Of a stretch of DNA of 36,654 bases, positions 7,612 to 14,870 are shown one piece after another. The stretch covers positions 1-36,654 of the forward strand of contig JBBAUA010000034.1 of assembly GCA_040398465.1 (NCBI GenBank). The letters run 5' to 3'. Every line of letters begins with the position of its first letter. Within the stretch, counting starts at the first letter, position 1. The notes beneath the pieces are model-generated. The model did not search any database and had not been told where the DNA came from. It worked only from the letters and a program-made list of their open reading frames with translations. The DNA is from UBA7672 sp040398465. GTDB lineage: Bacteria > Pseudomonadota > Alphaproteobacteria > Caulobacterales > Hyphomonadaceae. The translations under genes and the position numbers were made by a program.

Positions 7612-8712
7612 CTAGTTCTTAGCCTTGGCAGGCTTGGTCGCCGAGGCCTTCTTCGCCGCGTCGGCCGCTTCTGCCGCTTCGATCACGCGCGCGCCGCCGA
7701 GAATGCCCGGCAGGGCATGGTTGCCCTCGTGGCAGGCGTACTCGTACAGCGGGTTGCCCAGCGGGCGGAACTCGTACTCGCCGCCCCACGGCTTCTCCCA
7801 CATCGTCGGATCTTCGACCGTGAAGGCATAGTGCAGGCTATCCTCGGCCACGCGGGTGAACTTCTCGGTGACTTTGAGGTTCTCCCAAGAGCCGGCGAAC
7901 TGCTGTGAGCGCGGGATGTGGGTCGTCTCCACCACAAGCGTGTCGCCATCCCACCAGCCGATCGAATCGCCGAAATACGGACGGACATTGTCGGTGCGGT
8001 GCTTGGAGTTCAGACGCACGATGCGCGCATCATGGTTCATCTCGACCGTGATGACGACGTGCTCGGGCGACTGAACGAAATGGTAGTTGTTGTTGTAGAA
8101 CCCGTTCGCCAGCATCGGCGGGCCGCCATTGCGCCCGAACGAGACGATGCAACGCTCGCCAGCGGAGCGGCGCTCATACGAATCGAACGAATTCGAGCCG
8201 GCCGGATTCTGCGGGGCAGGCGAGGTGGCGGCGCCCGCCTTGCGCGGCGGGAACTGGCCATTCTCGGTCGTCAGGATCGATGTACGGCCAACGCCGCCAA
8301 CGCGCATCACATGGTTGCCCGGGTCGAGCCAGCCGCGATTGTAGCCGCCGACGTCGCCGCCAGCAGCCGCGAACTCCGGCCGCTGAACGGTCGTCACCGG
8401 CTTGAAATCGGCCGGCGCGTTAGGGTCGGTCGGGGCGTCGCCCTCCTCGATCTCGGTCTGCACATCGGCCTCGATCTTGGCGATCTCGGCTTCGTTCAGG
8501 GTCAGCCGGTTGCCATACTCGGCGCGGCGATTGATCGGCGTGATGGAGGCGCTCGACCACACGCCCTGCAGGTCCGGCTGGCCGAAGGCTGTGCGCGGCG
8601 ACTTGTAGCCGTCCTTGACGATCGGCGTGCCCGGAGCCGGCGCCGTCTGAGCCTGGGCCATTCCGGCGGTGGCCAGCGTAGTACCAAGCGCGAGGACAAG
8701 GGCAAATCTCAC
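7612..8712 (-). CDS. Secreted protein of an uncharacterised family
   Basis: A 366-residue protein with a signal peptide (MRFALVLALGTTLATAGMAQAQ). The mature part holds FGQPDLQGVW, FGRNGGPPML, NNYHFVQSPEHVVITVEMNH, a GDSIGWWDGDTLVVETTHI stretch, FTVEDPTMW and YEYACHEGNHALPGIL. I recall this set of motifs from a widespread family of exported proteins in Acidobacteria and Alphaproteobacteria that has no assigned function. The conserved Trp/Asp-rich strands suggest a beta-sheet protein; no catalytic motif is evident. The C-terminus is a Lys/Ala-rich tail (AADAAKKASATKPAKAKN). The gene is monocistronic as far as visible, divergent from rpsD, with a hairpin after its stop. The product is probably periplasmic. 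Confidence 0.8.
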   Translation of the reverse strand: MRFALVLALGTTLATAGMAQAQTAPAPGTPIVKDGYKSPRTAFGQPDLQGVWSSASITPINRRAEYGNRLTLNEAEIAKIEADVQTEIEEGDAPTDPNAPADFKPVTTVQRPEFAAAGGDVGGYNRGWLDPGNHVMRVGGVGRTSILTTENGQFPPRKAGAATSPAPQNPAGSNSFDSYERRSAGERCIVSFGRNGGPPMLANGFYNNNYHFVQSPEHVVITVEMNHDARIVRLNSKHRTDNVRPYFGDSIGWWDGDTLVVETTHIPRSQQFAGSWENLKVTEKFTRVAEDSLHYAFTVEDPTMWEKPWGGEYEFRPLGNPLYEYACHEGNHALPGILGGARVIEAAEAADAAKKASATKPAKAKN

Positions 8713-8824
8713 GGCAACCTCCGATGCTGGCCGCTGTTCCGCGGCGTTAAGGGTCTTCTAGTGCCGATCCGGCTGATACTGCAATGAGACAGAACCTCGC
8801 GAGCGGTCACAGGTCAGCGACCGC

Positions 8825-8853
8825 TTGACTTCTGGCCCGCAATCCTGTCTTTC
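8825..8853 (+). promoter_or_regulatory. Possible rpsD promoter
   Basis: TTGACT at 8825-8830 followed after 17 bases by TCTTTC at 8848-8853, in the 251-base divergent region upstream of rpsD. The -35 is good and the -10 is weak, so this is a suggestion only. Confidence 0.3.
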
Positions 8854-8963
8854 CGCCGCTTCCGCGCCCGCGAGGGCCGGTCATTACGGATTGGTGCGCC
8901 GCCGCCGTTGCAATCGTGGGAGCCAGAGTGGCCCCGCCGGAGCGCGCCGAAATTGAGGTTACC

Positions 8964-9581
8964 ATGTCCAGGCGCCAGAACGCCAAGTACAAGCTCGACC
9001 GCCGCGTTGGTGAAAACGTCTGGGGTCGTCCCAAGTCTCCGATCAACAAGCGCCAGTCCCGCCCCGGCCAGCACGGCGCCCGCCGTTCGAACAAGCCGTC
9101 GGACTTCGGCATCCAGCTGATGGCCAAGCAGAAGCTCAAGGGCTTCTACGGCGACATCACGGAAAAGCAGTTCCGCAAGACCTACGAGGAAGCTTCCCGC
9201 CGCACCGGCAACACCGCCGAGTTGCTGGTCGGCCTGCTCGAATCTCGCCTCGACACGGTTGTCTATCGCTCGAAATTCGTTCCGACGATCTTCGCGGCCC
9301 GCCAGTTCGTGAACCACGGCCACGTCACCCTCAACGGCAAGAAGGCGAACATCGCCTCCATGCTCGTGAAGCCGGGCGACGTCGTGCAGGTGCGTGAGCG
9401 TTCGCGCAACATGGCCCTCGTCATCGAAGCCATGAGCTCCGGCGAACGCGAAGTTCCCGAATACGTGGAAGTCGACCAGAAGGCCGGCACGGCCAAGTTC
9501 GTCCGCATGCCGGCGCTGTCCGACATCCCCTACGCGGCCCGCATGGAGCCGAACCTGGTGGTCGAATTCTACTCGTCGTAA
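8964..9581 (+). CDS. rpsD: 30S ribosomal protein S4
   Basis: A 205-residue protein of normal S4 length. It begins MSRRQNAKYKLDRRVGENVW. The N-terminal domain has RPGQHGARR, the central S4 RNA-binding fold reads LLESRLDTVVYRSKFVPT-ARQFVNHGHVTLNGK, and the C-terminus is the usual PNLVVEFYSS. S4 binds 16S rRNA early in small-subunit assembly. The four zinc-binding cysteines of some S4 forms are absent, as in most Alphaproteobacteria. The start at 8964 has GAGG upstream; an in-frame ATG at 8916 would add 16 residues not seen in the family. The gene is alone, as it commonly is in this class, and ends in a strong terminator. Confidence 0.97.
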   Translation: MSRRQNAKYKLDRRVGENVWGRPKSPINKRQSRPGQHGARRSNKPSDFGIQLMAKQKLKGFYGDITEKQFRKTYEEASRRTGNTAELLVGLLESRLDTVVYRSKFVPTIFAARQFVNHGHVTLNGKKANIASMLVKPGDVVQVRERSRNMALVIEAMSSGEREVPEYVEVDQKAGTAKFVRMPALSDIPYAARMEPNLVVEFYSS

Positions 9582-9610
9582 GGCGAGCCATCAGTTCAGA
9601 ACACGAGAAG

Positions 9611-9643
9611 GGGCGGCCTGGCGACGGGCCGCCCTTTCGCTTT
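9611..9643 (+). terminator. Intrinsic terminator of rpsD
   Basis: GGGCGGCC at 9611-9618 pairs with GGCCGCCC at 9627-9634, followed by TTTCGCTTT. It sits 30 bases past the rpsD stop. Confidence 0.85.
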
Positions 9644-9747
9644 GTTCCGACCCTCGCGCTGCGTCACGGGAGAGGGCGATTTCGCCACCTGATTGAATCG
9701 GCCGTGCGCGCATTGCTGACGTTGCCGTACGGCGCGATAGTCCGCGC

Positions 9748-10584
9748 ATGACAAAAGTCCCCGAGACCGAAGCCATCCGCGCAGCGACTATCGTCGACCC
9801 CAAGACGCGCAAATCCTTCTCGCTCAAGGATCGAAGCACCCGCGGCGATGACCTTTTCGAGTCCAAGAAGGACGCGAAAGCCTCCCTCGAGGCAGACGCG
9901 CTCGCCATCAACGAGCTGCAGGATGCGCTGTTCGCCTGCAAGGGCGGCGCGCTGCTGGTCGTGATGCAGGGCATCGACACGTCGGGCAAGGACGGCGCGA
10001 CCAAGGAAGCCTTCCGCTACACCAGCCCGCTCGGCGTCAACGTCTTCGGCTTCGTCAAGCCGACGGAGGAGGAACTCGCCCATGACTATCTCTGGCGCCT
10101 CCACCTGCGGACGCCAAAGCGCGGCTACATTCACGTCTTCAACCGATCGCACTACGAGGACGTCCTGGTGGTGAAAGTCCGGAACCTCGCGGCCCCCAAA
10201 CTCATCGAGCAGCGCTACGAGCAGATCAACGCCTTCGAGAAGCTGCTGGTCGAGAACGGCACGCGCGTTCTGAAGCTGATGCTCAACATCTCGAAGGAGG
10301 AGCAGGGCGAGCGCCTCCGCGAGCGCCTTGAGGTCCCGGAGAAACGCTGGAAGTTCAATCCCGGCGATCTGGAGGACCGCAAGCTCTGGGACGAGTACCA
10401 GGCGGCATATGAGATCGCGATCCAGCGCTGCTCGACCCCGCAGGCGCCCTGGCACGTCGTGCCAGCGGACAGCCGCACCCGCCGCGATGCGGTCGTGGCG
10501 CGGCTGATCCGGGCGGAACTGGAGGCGATGAACCCGAAGTATCCTGATCCCGGATACCGGCCGGACCAGTTTGAGATTGTCTAG
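9748..10584 (+). CDS. ppk2: PPK2-family polyphosphate:nucleotide phosphotransferase
   Basis: A 278-residue, single-domain PPK2 protein. Walker A is GIDTSGKDG at 75-83 and the Walker B region is HVFNRSHYEDVL at about 129-140. The family's DYLWRLH, the RWKFNPGDLEDRKLWDEY block and a C-terminal NPKYPDP are present. PPK2 enzymes transfer phosphate between polyphosphate and nucleotides. Short single-domain members of this size are often class III (AMP or ADP phosphorylation), but the class is not decided here. The protein is cytosolic and links polyphosphate stores to nucleotide energy charge. It lies 166 bases after rpsD, beyond that gene's terminator, so it has its own promoter. Confidence 0.92.
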   Translation: MTKVPETEAIRAATIVDPKTRKSFSLKDRSTRGDDLFESKKDAKASLEADALAINELQDALFACKGGALLVVMQGIDTSGKDGATKEAFRYTSPLGVNVFGFVKPTEEELAHDYLWRLHLRTPKRGYIHVFNRSHYEDVLVVKVRNLAAPKLIEQRYEQINAFEKLLVENGTRVLKLMLNISKEEQGERLRERLEVPEKRWKFNPGDLEDRKLWDEYQAAYEIAIQRCSTPQAPWHVVPADSRTRRDAVVARLIRAELEAMNPKYPDPGYRPDQFEIV

Positions 10585-10599
10585 GAGTTGCGTGATACC

Positions 10600-10765
10600 G
10601 GTTCGTTACCCCCAATCTGGGGAATGGGCGCCAGACATCCCGTGCCGTATTTCCGAGGAGCTTTGATGGCGCCGGGACGGGCCTTGCCATCCAGGGTAGT
10701 CGGGGGCGCCGGTTGCCCGGCGCCCCTTCCCATCCCTAGCCCAGGGTTGGGGGACGGGCCAAGGA
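10600..10765 (-). ncRNA. Candidate structured RNA, copy 1 of a repeated two-hairpin element
   Basis: This lies in a 480-base stretch without a gene (10585-11064). Hairpin B is a 24-base inverted repeat at 10703-10726 with a 10-pair stem and TTGC loop. Hairpin A (10737-10762) exposes a C-rich loop (GTCCCCCAACC) on the minus strand, where the stem pairs better than on the plus strand. The same two hairpins, with the same spacing, occur at 35537-35596; 58 aligned bases share 42 identities by hand count. In addition CCCCCAATC at 10610-10618 can pair with the GGTTGGGGG at 10745-10753, which would close the whole segment. I could not match it to 6S, SRP, tmRNA or RNase P RNA. No minus-strand gene lies downstream, so a free small RNA is possible. 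Transcription is not shown. Confidence 0.4.
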
Positions 10766-11022
10766 GCGGCTGTTTCATCAACGCTTGGCCTCTCGGTCAA
10801 GCAGTCCTTTCCGCACGCGGAAAGAGTTAACCCCTCTATCGTTGGGCTTTTCGGCGGGTAGCGTCGGTTGCGCCGAAGTGACGCGCCTATTGCGGTCCCG
10901 GATGAACTCTCGGTCGCTCTGCGCCAGGCAGAAACACGCCCTCAACAACCGTCCGTGGACAGACGAAAATCGCGTCGTCGGCGCTCGCATGCCAACGCTT
11001 CGTTCATCGCGGGTTCACATCG

Positions 11023-11034
11023 ATTATCGATAAT
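11023..11034. promoter_or_regulatory. 12-base palindrome upstream of a small lipoprotein gene
   Basis: ATTATCGATAAT is a perfect palindrome 30 bases before the ATG at 11065, AT-rich in a GC-rich setting. A protein-binding site or part of a promoter is plausible; the cognate regulator is unknown. Confidence 0.35.
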
Positions 11035-11064
11035 ACTCCCAGGACAGATAAACAGGGGCAGGAC

Positions 11065-11442
11065 ATGCACAAACTTGGCTACATCGCAGTATCCGGAATC
11101 GCCGCGGCGATGCTCTCCGGCTGCGTAATCGTCGACGCCGACGTCCGCGAATCCGAATGGGGCGCCCGCGGCGACTTCGGTTATCTCTACGGCGCGGAGG
11201 TCAGCGGCCGCGATCCGGAAATCACCATCATCGCCCGCTCCAACGGCTGCACCGAGAAGGGCGACTTCGACTTCGTCGTCCGCGACCGTGGTGACGACGA
11301 ATTCGACGTCGGCTTCCGCCGCGAGCGTCAGGACAACTGCAAGGCGCTTGTCCCCGAAGGACGCCGCATGACCTGGTCATTCGCCGAACTCGGCATTCCG
11401 CGCCAGGCGCGCGTGATGATCCTCAACCCTGTGGGGCGCTAG
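11065..11442 (+). CDS. Small lipoprotein of unknown function
   Basis: A 125-residue protein with a type II signal peptide: the N-terminus is hydrophobic and the lipobox is LSGC (Cys at about residue 20). The mature part is about 105 residues, acidic, with two further cysteines (ARSNGCTEKGDFDF and RQDNCKALVPEG) spaced to form a disulfide. The pattern, ending in VMILNPVGR, looks like a small beta-rich domain. I do not recognise the family. GGGGCAGG just upstream of the ATG serves as the ribosome-binding site. It converges on the head-GIN lipoprotein gene, with a strong hairpin between them. Confidence 0.75.
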   Translation: MHKLGYIAVSGIAAAMLSGCVIVDADVRESEWGARGDFGYLYGAEVSGRDPEITIIARSNGCTEKGDFDFVVRDRGDDEFDVGFRRERQDNCKALVPEGRRMTWSFAELGIPRQARVMILNPVGR

Positions 11443-11554
11443 CTCCAAGGGTTAGAGGCCTCAGGAGGCTCGTCCCGCCAGCGTAGCGGGGCCCAGGACC
11501 ACCCAGCCCGGCCGATCGCCCGATCTACAAAACAAGAGGCGAATGCCACCCTGG

Positions 11555-11584
11555 ATCCCGCTCCGGTCCCCATCGGAGCGGGAT
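11555..11584 (-). terminator. Hairpin between convergent lipoprotein genes
   Basis: ATCCCGCTCCG at 11555-11565 and CGGAGCGGGAT at 11574-11584 form an exact 11-pair stem with an 8-base loop. It lies 21 bases past the stop of the minus-strand gene at 11605 and 113 bases past the plus-strand gene. No T-run is visible on either strand. Confidence 0.5.
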
Positions 11585-11604
11585 GAGCTTGTCTGGAGGT
11601 CAGG

Positions 11605-12258
11605 TCAGCGCGCCCGAACCGAGCCGCCACTGGACGTATCCTCGCGCACCTGTTTCGGCTGGCCGAGGAACGTCACACTCGCGCCCGAAGACGCCTCGCC
11701 ATCCGCCAGCTGCGAGGCGAACGCATCCACGCTGGCGCCTGAGGACGCCTCCACCATTGCCGTTGCACACCGCAGGTCTTCGCCATCGAAATTCGCGCCA
11801 GACGAAATCTCCAGATTGAGCGCATTGCACGCGCCGCCCAGCTCCATGCTCGCGCCGGAAGAAACCTCCACGCTCAGATCCTTCAGCGTGAGGTTCGCGC
11901 CCTCGAGGCGCGACCCCGACGACGCTCCAAGCGCGGAATAGGCCGGCGCGGAAACCGTCACGCGATACTGCTCTCCGCTCCAGTTCATGATCGACGACTT
12001 GCGGCTGATCCGCAGCGTGTCGCCCTTCACCTCGACGATCAGGTTGTCGAAGCTCTCGCCCTTCATCGCCTCCGCAGTCACATCGAAGGGACCCTGCCGC
12101 ACCACGGTCTCGATACCCGCCGACACATCGACCTTGTCGAAGTTCGCGTAGGTGTGGCGCTGGGATTCGGCATAGGTCTGGCCCGTCGCCGAGCCGGCGA
12201 CGCAGCCGGCGAGCGGGAAGGCGAGGATGGCGGGGAGAACGATCAGGATGCGGTGCAT
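11605..12258 (-). CDS. Head-GIN domain lipoprotein (DUF2807-like)
   Basis: A 217-residue protein. It starts MHRILIVLPAILAFPLAGC, a lipoprotein signal peptide with lipobox LAGC. The mature chain shows FDKVDVSAGIETVVRQG and then repeated SSGAS-type turns (ASSGSRLEGANL, VSSGASMELGG, ISSGANFDGEDL, ASSGASVDAFA, ASSGASVTFLG) at intervals of about 20 residues. This is the hallmark of the putative auto-transporter adhesin head-GIN fold, a right-handed beta helix. Members are exported and their role is unclear; adhesion or envelope stress has been suggested. The start at 12258 gives the lipobox its proper position; the frame is open to 12345 but that extension is not signal-like. It lies downstream of rimO with 136 bases between, enough for its own promoter. 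Confidence 0.85.
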   Translation of the reverse strand: MHRILIVLPAILAFPLAGCVAGSATGQTYAESQRHTYANFDKVDVSAGIETVVRQGPFDVTAEAMKGESFDNLIVEVKGDTLRISRKSSIMNWSGEQYRVTVSAPAYSALGASSGSRLEGANLTLKDLSVEVSSGASMELGGACNALNLEISSGANFDGEDLRCATAMVEASSGASVDAFASQLADGEASSGASVTFLGQPKQVREDTSSGGSVRAR

Positions 12259-12394
12259 GAGTCTGCCCTTGTTATCTGAATTGTTTTTTTTCATAGCCGC
12301 ACAGCGCCGGGCGTTTGCGCCTCTGACCCAGGCGGCCACGCACAAACCAATAACTTAGTTCATATCGAAAAACAATAACGTTCGCGCGCGAGAT

Positions 12395-13732
12395 CTACCG
12401 CACGACCTCGGCCCACAGATCGACCTGTTCGCCGGCGTGCACCTTCGCCTTCACGACGTCGCCCTGTTTCAGCCCCGCCGCATCCGCGATGAACACCGAC
12501 CCGTCGATCTCCGGTGCATCCGCCTTCGAGCGGCCGACCGCGCCATCTTCGTCGATCTCATCGATGATCACTTCGATCGTCTGGCCCACCATCGCCTGCG
12601 CGCGTGTATCCGCGATCTCGCTCTGCACCTGCATGAAGCGATGCCAGCGTTCTTCCTTAACTTCTTCCGGCACATGGCCGGGCAGGGCGGCAGAGGTCGC
12701 GCCCGTGACGTTCTCATACTTGAAGCAGCCCGCGCGCTCGATCCGCGTCTCCTTCATCCAGCCAAGCAGGTGCTCGAAATCTTCCTCGGTCTCGCCAGGG
12801 AAGCCGACGATGAAGGACGAGCGCAGCACCAGCTCCGGAACCTCCGACCGCCACTTCGCGATCCGCTCCGCCGTACGGTCGATATTTGCCGGCCGGCGCA
12901 TCTGCTTCAGCACGCTCGGGCTGGAATGCTGGAAGGGAATGTCGAGATACGGAAGGATCCGCCCGTCCGCCATCATCGGCATCACGTCGTCGACATGCGG
13001 ATACGGATAGACATAGTGCAAACGCACCCACACGCCGCTCTCGCGCTGCAGCTCGCCCAGCCCCTCGCACAGATCCTTGAACCGCGTCTGCCGTTCCTTG
13101 TCGCGCCATTTGTACGGCGCGTACTTCACATCCAGCCCATAGGCCGACGTGTCCTGGCTGATGACGAGAATCTCCTTGACCCCCGCCTTTGTCAGCTGCT
13201 CCGCCTCGCGCAGCACCGCATCGATCCGGCGCGAGGCAAGGTCGCCCCGCAGGCTCGGGATGATGCAGAACGAGCAGCGATTGTTGCAGCCCTCTGAAAT
13301 CTTCAGGTAGGCGTAGTGGCGCGGCGTCAGCCGAACGCCGCTTTCCGGCACCAGCGACACGAACGGATGGTCCGGCGCAGGCAGGTGCGTATGTACCGCC
13401 GTCATAACCTGCTCGTACTGGTGCGGCCCCGTAACTGCCAGCACGCCGGGATGCCGCTCCGTGATCACATTGGCTTCCGCGCCAAGGCAGCCGGTCACGA
13501 TCACCTTGCCGTTCTCGTTGATCGCCTCGCCGATGGCGTCGAGGCTCTCTGCGCGCGCCGAGTCCAGGAACCCGCACGTATTCACCAGCACCAGGTCCGC
13601 GCCCTTGTAATCAGCCGCAATCTGGTAGCCCTCGGCCCGCAGGCGCGTGATGATCCGCTCGGAGTCGACCAGCGCCTTGGGGCAGCCGAGCGAAACGATA
13701 CCGACCTTGGGTTGGGTGAGGGTAGTGGCCAT
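12395..13732 (-). CDS. rimO: Ribosomal protein S12 methylthiotransferase RimO
   Basis: A 445-residue radical-SAM enzyme that adds a methylthio group to the conserved aspartate of ribosomal protein S12. The N-terminal MTTase domain has its three cluster cysteines in VSLGCPK (C17), LVNTCGF (C53) and VTGC (C82). The radical-SAM CxxxCxxC is SEGCNNRCSFC (C149, C153, C156). YVYPYPHVDD, FIVGFPGETEEDF and a C-terminal TRAM region (from about residue 385, IDEIDEDGAVGRSKADAPEIDG) complete the architecture. Length and domain order match RimO rather than the tRNA enzyme MiaB; the DAPEIDG segment is typical of RimO. The ribosome-binding site is weak. It is divergent from the small gene at 13994. Confidence 0.96.
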   Translation of the reverse strand: MATTLTQPKVGIVSLGCPKALVDSERIITRLRAEGYQIAADYKGADLVLVNTCGFLDSARAESLDAIGEAINENGKVIVTGCLGAEANVITERHPGVLAVTGPHQYEQVMTAVHTHLPAPDHPFVSLVPESGVRLTPRHYAYLKISEGCNNRCSFCIIPSLRGDLASRRIDAVLREAEQLTKAGVKEILVISQDTSAYGLDVKYAPYKWRDKERQTRFKDLCEGLGELQRESGVWVRLHYVYPYPHVDDVMPMMADGRILPYLDIPFQHSSPSVLKQMRRPANIDRTAERIAKWRSEVPELVLRSSFIVGFPGETEEDFEHLLGWMKETRIERAGCFKYENVTGATSAALPGHVPEEVKEERWHRFMQVQSEIADTRAQAMVGQTIEVIIDEIDEDGAVGRSKADAPEIDGSVFIADAAGLKQGDVVKAKVHAGEQVDLWAEVVR

Positions 13733-13993
13733 GGGGCGGGGCTATACAATCGATACCCCCCGAAGGCCAGCGCCCCCGCCAGCCGCCCCGGCGCCCGCCG
13801 GATCGGCGTTTCCCCGACTGTCAGCGCCGCCTTTTGCGCCAGTCGCGAAAAAATCCTCATCGCGCCGACGATCTCTCCTTCGCCTGTGGCCGCGGAATCG
13901 ATTAACCACGCCTGCCGGAAAGGTGGGTCCCGGACAATTCAGGCTGCCAGCGCAAACTCCCCGCCACGACCGTCAGAGAACGGACGACCTCCC

Positions 13994-14194
13994 ATGAGCC
14001 CGACCAGAGCCGACGCCATACAGTTCCTGAAAGCCAGCATCGCCCGCTATCGGCATCAACTGGACACGCTTGAGCCGTCCGGCCGCAGCGCCAGCAATGT
14101 CGTCGATTTCCCGCAGCCCGGGGTCGACCGCGAACAGCTGAGCGCCCTGATCGACGACGCGCGCTCCCTGCTGTCCCAGCTTCGCGCTGGCTGA
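13994..14194 (+). CDS. Small hypothetical protein (66 residues)
   Basis: A 66-residue protein starting MSPTRADAIQFLKASIARYR and ending ALIDDARSLLSQLRAG. Two amphipathic helices are separated by a polar/Pro segment (SGRSASNVVDFPQPG). There is no signal peptide or membrane segment. Codon use fits the neighbours and the stop lies 83 bases before the next start on the same strand. The same frame is open for several hundred bases upstream, but that part runs antisense to rimO and is not coding. Function unknown. Confidence 0.6.
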   Translation: MSPTRADAIQFLKASIARYRHQLDTLEPSGRSASNVVDFPQPGVDREQLSALIDDARSLLSQLRAG

Positions 14195-14277
14195 AGCGCG
14201 CCTTGCGCCTGCAACTGTCGCTGGAATGGCCCGCTGATCTGCGTCAATACATGCGTATCTGCATTCCGGGGAATTCC

Positions 14278-14799
14278 ATGCGCCTTGTCCTTGCCGTCGC
14301 CCTCCTTGCGGCGACTGCTCCTGCTGCCTGCACGCAAGTGGCAAAGGCGCAGACCGCCTGCAAGGTCGAGAACGCCGTCTATGCCGAGCGCGACAATGGC
14401 TACGAGCTGCGCTTCCACAAGGGCAAGCCGTGGGAGTTCAGCGGCATGACGGACGCCGTCTTCGATCTTGTAATGCCCGACGGCCGCAAGCTCTGGGGCG
14501 CGATCGGCTCCAACATGGGCACGAGCCGCGATGTCGGCCGCGTCTACTACGGCTGCCCGTCCCCAACCGCCGATGACGAACCGCTCTCGGATGAGCAGCA
14601 CGACGCATGCCTGCAATGGGAGGGCGTCGTCTACGCACTCAACAAGGGCGAGCCGGACTTCATGCCTGGAGAGGGCGAGAACGCTCCCGAGCGCATCCTC
14701 ATGACAGACCTCGGCCGCAAGATCCGCTACTCCGATGTCGTCACCAGCCCCGGCGAAGAACCGTGGGATGTCTTCGACTTCAAGCGCTGCGCCAAGTAG
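14278..14799 (+). CDS. Exported protein of unknown function
   Basis: A 173-residue protein. The N-terminus MRLVLAVALLAATAPAACTQ is a signal peptide; cleavage could be by signal peptidase I near VAKAQ, and a weak lipobox (AAC at residue 17) is a second option. The mature part has cysteines in QTACKVEN, VYYGCPSP, DACLQWEG and the terminal FKRCAK, suggesting disulfides in the periplasm. I recognise no family. GGGGAA lies just upstream of the ATG at 14278; an in-frame ATG at 14203 would bury the signal peptide. It converges on the aminotransferase gene, with a shared terminator between. Confidence 0.72.
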   Translation: MRLVLAVALLAATAPAACTQVAKAQTACKVENAVYAERDNGYELRFHKGKPWEFSGMTDAVFDLVMPDGRKLWGAIGSNMGTSRDVGRVYYGCPSPTADDEPLSDEQHDACLQWEGVVYALNKGEPDFMPGEGENAPERILMTDLGRKIRYSDVVTSPGEEPWDVFDFKRCAK

Positions 14800-14815
14800 C
14801 TGCTCCCCGCGAAAA

Positions 14816-14846
14816 GCAAAAGGCGGCGAGCCTGCGCCCGCCGCCT
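14816..14846 (-). terminator. Terminator between convergent genes
   Basis: AGGCGGCG (14821-14828) pairs with CGCCGCCT (14839-14846). On the minus strand the stem is followed by TTTGCTTTT, so it should end the aminotransferase transcript. The plus strand lacks a T-run. Confidence 0.75.
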
Positions 14847-14870
14847 CAAGTCGTCTCGGGGAAGAAAGGA

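Noticed and set aside
10600..10765. 6S, SRP, tmRNA or RNase P RNA
   Set aside because: The SRP tetraloop region, tmRNA tag and tRNA-like arms, and RNase P core motifs were looked for and not found; size and shape do not fit.
13733..13860. Minus-strand frame upstream of and overlapping the rimO start
   Set aside because: No domain, no conserved look, poor start context; it runs out of frame into rimO.
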